Part shown: positions 1-5,416 of the stretch, piece by piece
Numbering within the stretch: the stretch's first letter is position 1
How the letters are laid out: each line of letters opens with the position of its first letter
Assembly: GCA_001778545.1 (NCBI GenBank)
Contig: MFHJ01000028.1
Span: 1 to 6,478 of the forward strand
Source of the DNA: Candidatus Giovannonibacteria bacterium RIFCSPHIGHO2_02_43_16
GTDB taxonomy: Bacteria; Patescibacteriota; Minisyncoccia; JACPKW01; UBA11713
Direction: 5' to 3'
DNA length: 6,478 nt
Translations under genes and position numbers: made by a program
The notes under the pieces: generated by a model
What the model was told of the DNA's origin: nothing
The model's input: only the letters and a program-made list of their open reading frames with translations
Databases searched by the model: none

Positions 1-2
1 CC

Positions 3-755
3 GCGGTTCCTTACGTTTATCTTGATAAACTTGCCGATGCAAATTATACGCTAACTTATGTTTCTGGTGGACCTGCCGGAGCGGAATTGTCTGGAATCGC
101 ACCTGTCTCCTCCCAGTTTTTGCCCGCTGGCGCTACGATTGTGTTTACGATAAATTTTATTACTTCGGTCCCGCCACCTCCCTGCGGCAACGGAATTATT
201 GACTCCGGCGAAGATTGCGATGGCAGCAACTTGGGTGGAGCGACTTGTTCTTCGCTCGGGTATAGCGGAGGAACTTTGAGTTGCAATGCCTCGACTTGTA
301 AATTTGACGCTTCAAAATGCACATTGCCTCCCGATTACAATTTAAAAGTAGATCCCGATCGCATCACCGCGGTCGTAAAACAGTCGTCTACTGTAAATTC
401 CACGCAAACGAATATCACCATAAACCCGTTGTTCGGATTTTCAAGCGATATTAATTTGACAAGCAATGCATCGACCGTTATTCCGGGAGCCGTTGGGGTA
501 TTTTCAGATAGCACCTTATCGGCCAGCGAATATTCCAGTGGCGCGACTTTTTACGTAACACTTCCAGCCGGAGCTCCTTCCGGGAGTTACAATATAACTA
601 TCACGGGAGACGGCGTCATACCGCCAAGAACAGTTACGCTCACTTTGGACGTATCGATAAGGGATCCCGAATTCAAGGAAGTCCTGCGGCCGATTTATGA
701 AAAACTTGCCAAAACAAAATCATATTTAACAAGCAACGTTTTCACTTCTTTCTAG
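3..755 (+). CDS. Surface/exported protein, 3' part: Cys-rich module plus Ig-like domain
   Basis: The reading frame is open from the left edge of the window, so the N-terminus and any signal peptide lie outside; an internal TTG at 87 is not a credible start. About 250 residues are visible. Residues 61-106 carry six cysteines in the pattern CGNGIID-GEDCDGSNLGG, then SLGYSGGTLSCN and C-KFD-SKC, which resembles the Cys-rich DUF4215/Myxococcus-type repeat found in secreted proteins and presumably forms disulfides. Residues about 113-218 are Ser/Thr/Asn-rich with alternating beta-strand pattern, ending in SGSYNITITG and TVTLTLDV, typical of bacterial Ig-like domains. A short charged tail follows, with no membrane anchor or sorting motif at the C-terminus. 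A cell-surface or extracellular adhesion/structural role is likely but unproven. The following dsbA-like gene may help fold such disulfide-rich proteins; that is inference from adjacency. Confidence 0.8.
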   Translation, partial: AVPYVYLDKLADANYTLTYVSGGPAGAELSGIAPVSSQFLPAGATIVFTINFITSVPPPPCGNGIIDSGEDCDGSNLGGATCSSLGYSGGTLSCNASTCKFDASKCTLPPDYNLKVDPDRITAVVKQSSTVNSTQTNITINPLFGFSSDINLTSNASTVIPGAVGVFSDSTLSASEYSSGATFYVTLPAGAPSGSYNITITGDGVIPPRTVTLTLDVSIRDPEFKEVLRPIYEKLAKTKSYLTSNVFTSF

Positions 756-769
756 ATTGGTGCTATACT
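741..769 (+). promoter_or_regulatory. Extended -10 promoter of the dsbA-like gene, likely leaderless
   Basis: TATACT at 764-769 (5/6 to consensus) is preceded by TG at the extended -10 position, and TTCACT at 741-746 stands 17 bp upstream as a weak -35. The predicted start of transcription, 6-7 nt downstream of the -10, coincides with the A of the ATG at 777, so the message would have no 5' leader. The promoter overlaps the 3' end of the preceding gene. Confidence 0.55.
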
Positions 770-776
770 CGCCAAT

Positions 777-1499
777 ATGGAAAACGAAGAAAAGAAAGAC
801 AATAATTCTCTTTTAATTCCGGCGAGCATAATAGTCGCAGGGCTTTTAATCGCGTTCGCGGTTTTTTATACGAAAGGCGCTCCAACGGAAGACGGAGGTA
901 ATCAAGCGAATTTATACGGCTCCTCCGCCGCGGATAAAATGCGTCCTGTTGATTCTTCGGACCATATCTTGGGAAATCCTAACGCGTCCGTGAAGATCGT
1001 CGAGTATTCGGATTTGGAATGCCCATTTTGCAAATCTTATCACCCGACCTTGAAACAGATAATGGCCAATTATGGAAGAGATGGCAAAGTCGCGTGGGTC
1101 TATCGGCACTTTCCTCTGGATTCAATACATTCGAAAGCCAGAAAAGAAGCGGAAGCTTCGGAATGCGCGGCGGATCTCGGGGGGAACGACGCGTTTTGGG
1201 AGTACATAGACCGCGTTTTTGAGATTACGCCCTCGAACAACAAGTTGGATCCGGCTGAGCTTCCTAAAATCGCGAACGAGATCGGATTGGATCAGGAAAA
1301 ATTTGAATCGTGCCTGGCCTCCGGAAAATACGCGGAACGGGTTGAAAAAGACTACCAGGACGCGATTGCATCAGGAGGAGACGGAACTCCCTACACAGTG
1401 TTAATTTCAGACAACAGCGGATCTATACCCTTTTCCGGAGCGCTTCCGTACGGCCAGGTTGAGGCGATAGTTAAACAGGCATTGGAGAAATCAGGATAG
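777..1499 (+). CDS. Membrane-anchored DsbA-like thiol:disulfide oxidoreductase
   Basis: 240 residues. A short charged N-terminus (MENEEKKDNN) is followed by one membrane segment at about residues 12-31 and a linker, so the catalytic domain should lie outside the cytoplasmic membrane. The thioredoxin fold starts near residue 62 (ILGNPNASVKIVEYSDLECPFC), with the active site C82-P-F-C85 and the cis-proline loop GTPYTVL at about 203-209. Two more cysteines, C130 (ASECA) and C179 (FESCL), match the second conserved pair common in BdbD-like and other extracytoplasmic DsbA proteins. It should oxidise or isomerise exported thiols. No DsbB or VKOR partner is in the window. The downstream reductase begins 2 nt after the stop, so the pair is very probably one transcript. 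Confidence 0.88.
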   Translation: MENEEKKDNNSLLIPASIIVAGLLIAFAVFYTKGAPTEDGGNQANLYGSSAADKMRPVDSSDHILGNPNASVKIVEYSDLECPFCKSYHPTLKQIMANYGRDGKVAWVYRHFPLDSIHSKARKEAEASECAADLGGNDAFWEYIDRVFEITPSNNKLDPAELPKIANEIGLDQEKFESCLASGKYAERVEKDYQDAIASGGDGTPYTVLISDNSGSIPFSGALPYGQVEAIVKQALEKSG

Positions 1500-1501
1500 C
1501 G

Positions 1502-2476
1502 ATGGTATATGATGTAATTATTATTGGAGGAGGGCCCGCGGGGTGCGCGGCGGCAGTTTATGCCGCAAGAAAAAGATTAAAAACTCTTTTAATTACCGAA
1601 TCTTTCGGAGGGCAGTCTATAGTATCCGATGATATACAAAATTGGATAGGCGAGCCGCATATATCTGGATTCGATCTTGCGAAAAAATTTGAGGCGCATG
1701 TCCGGGCGTTTTCGGACATGGTCGATATAAAAATTCCGGAGCGTGTCACGGAAATAAAAAGCATTAAATGCCTTGCTGGCGAAGAGAGGATTTGCGACTT
1801 TGAAGTCGCGACGGATAAGGAGAATAAATACGAGGGAAAAAGTATAATATTAACTGCTGGGGCGAGGAGAAGAAAATTGAATATCTCGGGAGAAGATAAA
1901 TTTGAGGGGAAGGGCGTTGCTTATTGTTCAACTTGCGACGCGCCTTTATTTTCAGGAAAAAAAGTCGCGGTTGTCGGCGGAGGGAACGCAGGGCTCGAAG
2001 CGGTTATCGACCTTTTTCCTTACGCGAACGAGGTTTTCATCATGGAATACGCGGATAATTTGAAAGGAGATCCGGTGACACAGGAAGAGGTAAAGAAAAA
2101 TCCTAAGCTGAAAGAAATAATATTCAACGCCAAAACTGTGGAAGTTCTGGGGGACAAATTCGTTACGGGAATAAAATACCAAAATACTAAGACTGGCGAA
2201 GAAAAAGTTTTAGAAGTTGAGGGAATATTTGTCGAGATTGGATCAGTGCCGAATTCGGAGATGGCAAAAAATCTGATTGACTTCGATAAATATGGGCAAG
2301 TAATCATCGATTCGAAACATTCCTCGACCTCGCATCCTGGTATTTTCGCCGCGGGAGATATAACAGACGATCCGTATAAGCAAAATAACATCTCTGCGGG
2401 GGACGCGGTTAAAGCAGCTTTAGCGGCATATAATTATCTTTTGAAAAGATCTAAAACTACACCAGCTGCGGAATAA
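1502..2476 (+). CDS. trxB: AhpF-like / thioredoxin reductase-like FAD disulfide reductase
   Basis: 324 residues, the normal length for a low-molecular-weight thioredoxin reductase. The FAD-binding GGGPAG motif is at about 9-14, the redox-active C142-S-T-C145 in VAYCSTCDAPLF, the nucleotide-binding GGGNAG at 159-164, and the second FAD motif FAAGDITDDPYKQ at about 282-294. It should reduce thioredoxin or a peroxiredoxin partner in the cytoplasm. The region after GGGNAG reads IMEYADNLKGD where canonical NADPH-dependent TrxB has an HRRxxxRA motif; this and KNPKLKEIIFNAKTVEVLGD closely recall the C-terminal half of AhpF, which uses NADH. The AhpF N-terminal double-thioredoxin module is absent. 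An AGGA at 1493-1496 lies at Shine-Dalgarno distance from the ATG. The symbol is used in the family sense. Confidence 0.88.
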   Translation: MVYDVIIIGGGPAGCAAAVYAARKRLKTLLITESFGGQSIVSDDIQNWIGEPHISGFDLAKKFEAHVRAFSDMVDIKIPERVTEIKSIKCLAGEERICDFEVATDKENKYEGKSIILTAGARRRKLNISGEDKFEGKGVAYCSTCDAPLFSGKKVAVVGGGNAGLEAVIDLFPYANEVFIMEYADNLKGDPVTQEEVKKNPKLKEIIFNAKTVEVLGDKFVTGIKYQNTKTGEEKVLEVEGIFVEIGSVPNSEMAKNLIDFDKYGQVIIDSKHSSTSHPGIFAAGDITDDPYKQNNISAGDAVKAALAAYNYLLKRSKTTPAAE

Positions 2477-2499
2477 AATGAGATTTTTTTAATGCCCCA

Positions 2500-2519
2500 T
2501 GCCCCAAACTTAGTTTAGG
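2500..2519 (+). repeat. Left 20-bp direct repeat of the RAYT element
   Basis: TGCCCCAAACTTAGTTTAGG, identical to 3177-3196. It contains the small palindrome AAACT-T-AGTTT and overlaps the stop codon (TTA on the plus strand, 2515-2517) of the minus-strand transposase. An ATGCCCC tandem (2492-2498 and 2499-2505) lies at its outer edge. Confidence 0.8.
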
Positions 2520-3165
2520 GCAGCTCGGTATCGAGATCACTGACTTCTGGACGCGTTTCTTCTACGAATTTTTGGTAGGCGCTTTGATCGTTTTCAAACT
2601 GCGACATTATTATATCTCGACTTAACAAATTGCCCCATCGGTTCTCTTTTACGTAATCAGCGTAGCTTGACCAAAAGTAATTTTCTTCCTGATTGTTCCA
2701 GTTGGATATATCTTTTGGATTAAGGTGAATGTAACAGGAAGCGCGCAGGAGATAATTATTATCTTCGAGGGGTTTGGAATGAAAATTGCTTTCAAAAAGG
2801 TGCCCCCTTCTTTCATATTTTAGATTGGTATATTTTGAAAAGCTCACCAAAATTTTGTGCATAAATTTTGATATGTTGCCATCTTTCCCTTCTCCCAAGA
2901 GAAAATGAAAATGATTTGGCATGAGACAGAAAGCAATGATCTGCACAAGTGGTTGGCCTAGATTTAATTTCCCATCCCTTGCGTCCCAAACTAAGTTTAG
3001 GTCATGTGCCCGATCAAGGCGTGGAAGGGAAGATTCACTGTTTGCAAGGAAAAGTATATTGAGAAATCTTTTCTGGTCATTATTGTCTTGAAAAAGAAGG
3101 ATATCGCTTACTGTGTGGGCATAAATATGATAAAAGCTCCCGGAAATGAATGGTATTTTTCTCAC
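2515..3165 (-). CDS. REP-associated tyrosine (Y1) transposase, RAYT/IS200-like
   Basis: 216 residues from a GTG start (3163-3165); MRKIPFISGSFYHIYAHTV aligns naturally with the usual N-terminus of this family (MRK..F..G.YYHIYNRGV). The metal-binding HUH motif is H85-F-H87 in CLMPNHFHFLL. The nucleophile is most likely Y112 in FSKYTN. The conserved C-terminal pieces RRGHLFESNFHSK and CYIHLNPK are present, so the gene looks intact and potentially active as a single-strand DNA transposase. No Shine-Dalgarno site is visible upstream. Residues 55-61 (DLNLVWD) are encoded by a near-copy of the flanking repeat. It lies opposite to all neighbours, between the redox pair and gap, with no accessory TnpB-type gene. 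Confidence 0.88.
   Translation of the reverse strand: MRKIPFISGSFYHIYAHTVSDILLFQDNNDQKRFLNILFLANSESSLPRLDRAHDLNLVWDARDGKLNLGQPLVQIIAFCLMPNHFHFLLGEGKDGNISKFMHKILVSFSKYTNLKYERRGHLFESNFHSKPLEDNNYLLRASCYIHLNPKDISNWNNQEENYFWSSYADYVKENRWGNLLSRDIIMSQFENDQSAYQKFVEETRPEVSDLDTELP
2985..3003 (+). repeat. Internal copy of the element-end repeat within the transposase gene
   Basis: CCCAAACTAAGTTTAGGTC matches 3180-3198 at 18 of 19 positions and in the same orientation; the one difference is the central base of the AAACT-N-AGTTT palindrome. In the minus-strand reading it encodes DLNLVWD, whereas the flanking copy would give a TAA at the Leu position. Confidence 0.75.
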
Positions 3166-3176
3166 CGTGTTATTAT

Positions 3177-3196
3177 TGCCCCAAACTTAGTTTAGG
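3177..3196 (+). repeat. Right 20-bp direct repeat of the RAYT element
   Basis: Identical to 2500-2519. It lies 11 nt upstream of the transposase GTG on the minus strand and directly abuts the truncated gene tail that starts at 3197. Confidence 0.8.
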
Positions 3197-3322
3197 TCAA
3201 GCGTTGATATTCCCAAGCTTCTTGATAAATCTTCGTGGTATAATAAGAATATATCCAGCGCGTATATTTTTTCTCTTGAAAGGCTGGAGAAAGAAATTAA
3301 AAATAAAATTTTGAATAAATAA
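3197..3322 (+). pseudogene. 3' tail of an unidentified gene, cut off by the RAYT element
   Basis: An open frame of about 41 codons runs from the end of the right repeat to TAA at 3320-3322, two bases before gap. It reads SSVDIPKLLDKSSWYNKN, then ISSAYIFSLERLEKEIKN, then KILNK, and looks like a natural protein C-terminus with a final amphipathic, lysine-rich helix. There is no start codon and the frame hits a TAG at 3188-3190 inside the repeat, so it is a remnant. I do not recognise the family. It was probably the gene directly upstream of gap before the transposase arrived. It survives perhaps because the gap promoter lies within it. Confidence 0.5.
3236..3244 (+). promoter_or_regulatory. Extended -10 promoter of gap
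   Basis: TGGTATAAT is a perfect extended -10 (TGnTATAAT). No good -35 is seen at the proper distance (AGCTTC at 3216-3221), which extended -10 promoters tolerate. Predicted transcription start is near 3251, giving a leader of about 73 nt to the gap ATG. It is embedded in the truncated upstream gene tail. Confidence 0.55.
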
Positions 3323-3323
3323 T

Positions 3324-4298
3324 ATGGCAAAGATCGCAATTAACGGGTTTGGGAGGATCGGCAGGTCATTTTTCCGGGCGGCGCACGGATTGCCTGGATT
3401 TGACATTGTCGCGATAAACGATTTAGCCGATCCTGAGACGCTAAAATATCTTTTGAAGTACGATTCTGTTTACGGACGCTACAATAAAGAGATCAAGAGC
3501 GTTAAGTTTCTGGCTGAAAAAGATCCAAGTAAATTACCCTGGAAAAAACTTGACGTGGATATTGTCATTGAGTCCACTGGATTTTTTACGGACGCGGTGA
3601 AAGCGAAGACACATCTGGATGCTGGAGCGAAAAGAGTTGTTATAACGGCTCCGGCGAAAGGGGATGTCGCAACTGCGCTAATCGGGGTAAACGACGATCT
3701 TTTTGAAAAGAATAAAAATCCGATAACCGCGAACGCTTCCTGCACGACAAATTCGGTCGCGCCCGTGATGAAAATTTTGCTCAAGAATTTTGGAATTAAA
3801 AAGGCGACGATGACAACGGTGCATGCTTATACCGCGACGCAGAAATTAGTTGATGGGCCGGACGAAAAGGACCAAAGACGCAGTCGCGCGGCCGCGGCGA
3901 ATATCGTTCCGTCTTCAACCGGCGCGGCGGAGGCAGTGATCCAAGCGATCCCCGAGCTCGAAGGAAAATTTAACGCGGAATCAATACGCGTGCCTACGAT
4001 TGCCGGATCTTTAAGCATCATTACCGCGCTTGTGGATAAAAAAGCATCTGTCGAGAGCATCAATAAAGTTTTTGAAAAAGCGGAGAGGGAAGAAAAATGG
4101 TCCAAAGTTTTGAAAACGACTTACGATCCGATAGTCTCCTCGGATATTATTGGCGAGCCGTATGGCGCCATCATCGACCTTTCTCTTACAAAAGTTCTCG
4201 ACGCGGATTTTGTGAAAGTTTTTTCCTGGTACGACAACGAAGCGGGGTACGCGGCGACTTTGGCGGAGCACGTGAGAAGGGTTATAGAGAATTTATGA
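3324..4298 (+). CDS. gap: Glyceraldehyde-3-phosphate dehydrogenase (type I)
   Basis: Phosphorylating GAPDH: glyceraldehyde 3-phosphate + NAD + Pi to 1,3-bisphosphoglycerate, in cytoplasmic glycolysis. 324 residues, slightly short for the family (about 330-335). Rossmann motif NGFGRIGR at 7-14; Asp33 in AINDLAD favours NAD over NADP. The catalytic C140 is in NASCTTNSVAP, with H167 in TTVHAYT and the phosphate-binding Arg in SIRVPT at about 222. The C-terminal signature is SWYDNEAGYAATL, with Ala where most GAPDHs have Trp (YDNEWGY). No clear Shine-Dalgarno site precedes the ATG. The stop overlaps the next start (ATGA, 4295-4298). GC is visibly higher than in the small genes downstream. Its last 22 codons recur twice downstream. 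Confidence 0.97.
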   Translation: MAKIAINGFGRIGRSFFRAAHGLPGFDIVAINDLADPETLKYLLKYDSVYGRYNKEIKSVKFLAEKDPSKLPWKKLDVDIVIESTGFFTDAVKAKTHLDAGAKRVVITAPAKGDVATALIGVNDDLFEKNKNPITANASCTTNSVAPVMKILLKNFGIKKATMTTVHAYTATQKLVDGPDEKDQRRSRAAAANIVPSSTGAAEAVIQAIPELEGKFNAESIRVPTIAGSLSIITALVDKKASVESINKVFEKAEREEKWSKVLKTTYDPIVSSDIIGEPYGAIIDLSLTKVLDADFVKVFSWYDNEAGYAATLAEHVRRVIENL

Positions 4299-4300
4299 GC
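4230..4300 (+). repeat. gap-tail repeat, copy 1 (within gap)
   Basis: Reference copy of the repeated gap 3' end, from the Tyr codon of YDNEAGY through the stop and into the next ATGAG. It matches 4630-4700 at 57 of 69 positions over the codons to the stop, and 5691-5753 at 48 of 63. All three begin with TACGACAACGAAGC. Confidence 0.9.
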
Positions 4301-4585
4301 CAAAAAATCAAAATTAAAAAAGGAATGACCGGGCAGGATATTCAAGACGAACTTTTTCGGAGGATGTCAGCTAGTGAAAAAATAAAATTAGCATTTGATT
4401 TTTCGGCAGTTGGACGAGAGTTAGGTTTAGCGGAGGGAACACTAATACCGAATTCCTATCTTATACAATGGATGAAATGGAACAGAATTAAATATTGGCA
4501 GAGATTCTATATAAAACTACAAAACGCTTTTCGAGACGAAAGAATTAAAAAATTTAAAATGAGCCAAAATACACCCCACAGATAA
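4295..4585 (+). CDS. Hypothetical small basic protein (gene A)
   Basis: 96 residues from the ATG at 4295 that overlaps the gap stop as ATGA, so it is probably translated by coupling to gap. The longer frame back to 4097 is only a shadow of gap. The N-terminus is lysine-rich (MSQKIKIKKGMTGQD), followed by a helical FRRMSASEKIKLAFDFSAVGR segment, a Trp/Tyr-rich stretch (IQWMKWNRIKYWQRFY) and a basic tail (FRDERIKKFKMSQN). No membrane segment, catalytic motif or cysteine is evident. The RMS-EKI-LAFDFS pattern is vaguely like small proteins often encoded in CPR genomes, but I cannot assign a family. The gene is more AT-rich than gap and does not use its codon style, in line with acquisition. Confidence 0.7.
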   Translation: MSQKIKIKKGMTGQDIQDELFRRMSASEKIKLAFDFSAVGRELGLAEGTLIPNSYLIQWMKWNRIKYWQRFYIKLQNAFRDERIKKFKMSQNTPHR

Positions 4586-4588
4586 GAT

Positions 4589-4617
4589 TTTAGAAAAGTT
4601 GTTAAAAGATATATCAT
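4589..4617 (+). promoter_or_regulatory. Possible promoter ahead of gap-tail copy 2 and gene B
   Basis: TATCAT (4612-4617) with TTTAGA (4589-4594) 17 bp upstream. Its predicted start of transcription falls on the ATG at 4624 of the short gap-tail ORF, which would again be leaderless. Each hexamer is imperfect, so this is a weak call supported mainly by spacing. Confidence 0.3.
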
Positions 4618-4623
4618 AGGTCT

Positions 4624-4698
4624 ATGAATTACGACAACGAAGCAGGATACACGGCGACATTGGTGGAGCATGTGAGGAGGATCGCAAAGAATTTATGA
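4624..4698 (+). pseudogene. gap 3'-end fragment, copy 2 (24-codon ORF leading into gene B)
   Basis: An ATG-AAT pair is fused to a copy of the last 22 gap codons: MNYDNEAGYTATLVEH, then VRRIAKNL and TGA. Similarity to gap begins exactly at the TAC at 4630 and runs through the stop to ATGAG at 4700. It differs from the resident gap at 12 of 69 positions; the peptide differs at 5 of 22. It keeps the unusual Ala of YDNEAGY, so it comes from a related GAPDH. It cannot encode an enzyme. As a complete small ORF with ATGA overlap to gene B it may serve as a coupling leader. Confidence 0.85.
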
Positions 4699-5138
4699 GT
4701 TTTATTCAGCAAAATCTAGCAGAAATAATTTTTGCGACAATCGGATTGTGTATAATTTTTGGTGTAATAAAAATCGAAAAAAATATAAATGTTCCTAAAA
4801 TTTGGAGTACTATTCTTGGTATTCTTGCTTTAGTCCCGCTTTTATATAAGATTTATTTTGATCTTTTTGGGATTGCTTATGAGGGAACATCATATGGTTT
4901 TGCCGTGTGGGAATATTTCTTGTTGTTTTTACTTTGCGCATTATTGGTTGCGTGGTGGTACAGCGGCAAATCATTTTTTCAATCAACTGCTTTGTGGTTA
5001 GTTTTAAGGATTCTTCTAGCTTTTAGTATTGGATTACTCATGATGTATTTTGGTTTTTCAGTGGTCATATTTTGGCTAACTCTAATTTTAGTCTATTTTC
5101 TTCTTGGTTTATTCCCAATCTTTAAAAGATTTAAATGA
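4695..5138 (+). CDS. Hypothetical multi-pass membrane protein (gene B)
   Basis: 147 residues starting at the ATG that overlaps the gap-tail stop (ATGA, 4695-4698). About five hydrophobic segments are visible, roughly 9-26, 36-55, 70-89, 99-117 and 120-140, joined by short loops, with a basic end (FKRFK). Only one Asp and few other charges lie in the membrane region, and there is no transporter motif I recognise. The gene is markedly AT-rich, unlike gap and rpiB. Its stop overlaps the start of a truncated rpiB copy (ATGA, 5135-5138). The flanking gap tail and rpiB head suggest it came in as a slice of another genome's gap-B-rpiB locus. Function unknown. Confidence 0.75.
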   Translation: MSFIQQNLAEIIFATIGLCIIFGVIKIEKNINVPKIWSTILGILALVPLLYKIYFDLFGIAYEGTSYGFAVWEYFLLFLLCALLVAWWYSGKSFFQSTALWLVLRILLAFSIGLLMMYFGFSVVIFWLTLILVYFLLGLFPIFKRFK

Positions 5139-5191
5139 AAATCTATATTGGATCGGATCACGCGGGGTTTGAGTTGATAATATTGGTTTGA
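5135..5191 (+). pseudogene. rpiB 5'-end fragment (truncated copy)
   Basis: The first 14 codons, MKIYIGSDHAGFEL, match the true rpiB start at 6100-6141 with only two changes, both synonymous third positions (ATT/ATC and GGA/GGG). Similarity starts precisely at the ATG and ends after the TTG at 5174-5176. The frame then runs through four unrelated codons to TGA at 5189-5191. Gene B overlaps its ATG by ATGA. It is too short to function and marks the right-hand edge of the gap-tail/gene B slice. Confidence 0.88.
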
Positions 5192-5215
5192 TTTAACTCG
5201 CTGATTGCGTATAAT
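5188..5215 (+). promoter_or_regulatory. Promoter of the toxin-antitoxin pair, likely leaderless
   Basis: Perfect TATAAT at 5210-5215 and TTGATT (4/6) at 5188-5193 with a 16-bp spacer. The predicted transcription start coincides with the antitoxin ATG at 5222. It starts just inside the truncated rpiB ORF, so the TA pair carries its own promoter independent of gap. Confidence 0.55.
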
Positions 5216-5221
5216 GAAAAC

Positions 5222-5416
5222 ATGGCGGTAATTTTAGAGGAGAAAAAAATAAGGGCTATAGTTAAAGAAAGCGTCAAAGAAGCGATGGATGCCCAGATGA
5301 TAAAACTAGGTGCGTTTTTAATTCCGCATATGTCTGCAAAAGAGCAGAAAAATATCGTCAAGCTCTACAAATGGCCTTCACGCAAAGCCTCGCGAAGCTA
5401 TCAAGTAGAACTGTAA
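5222..5416 (+). CDS. Probable antitoxin of a RelE/ParE-type pair
   Basis: 64 residues. The N-terminal half is a charged helix (EEKKIRAIVKESVKEAMDAQ), followed by FLIPHMSAKEQKNIVKLY and a C-terminal PSRKASRSYQVEL. This matches the style of short antitoxins found next to RelE-like toxins in CPR bacteria (an IPY.S..EQK.I..LYG..S block and RSYE-like end, as I recall the family). It should bind and neutralise the toxin, and probably represses its own promoter. Its stop overlaps the toxin start (TAATG, 5414-5418), giving the expected antitoxin-first coupled order. The assignment rests mainly on the toxin next door. Confidence 0.72.
   Translation: MAVILEEKKIRAIVKESVKEAMDAQMIKLGAFLIPHMSAKEQKNIVKLYKWPSRKASRSYQVEL

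Larger units (their letters stand above)
2500..3196 (-). mobile_element. RAYT element bounded by 20-bp direct repeats
   Basis: A unit of about 697 bp holds only the Y1 transposase gene and has TGCCCCAAACTTAGTTTAGG at both ends. To its right the sequence immediately enters a coding tail with no start, implying insertion or deletion disrupted a gene. The element limits are set by the repeats; no separate target-site duplication was recognised, consistent with IS200-type single-strand transposition, which does not make one. Confidence 0.6.

Noticed and set aside
2020..2391. 123-codon open frame on the minus strand within the reductase gene
   Set aside because: It is antisense to a clearly conserved enzyme, has no family features and arises from the codon pattern of the real gene.
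2484..2490. Run of seven T after the reductase gene as a terminator
   Set aside because: No stem precedes it that could form an intrinsic terminator hairpin.
4097..4294. Longer N-terminus for gene A, starting inside gap
   Set aside because: The extra 66 residues are a frame-shifted shadow of gap; the ATG at 4295 overlapping the gap stop is the sensible start.
5171..5199. GAGTT...AACTC inverted repeat next to the TA promoter as an operator
   Set aside because: Only 5 bp arms with a 19-nt gap, and the left arm is part of the conserved rpiB coding fragment; likely chance.
5371..5415. Earlier ATG for the toxin
   Set aside because: It lies within the antitoxin frame, adds residues unlike the family, and the TAATG overlap at 5414-5418 gives the standard length.
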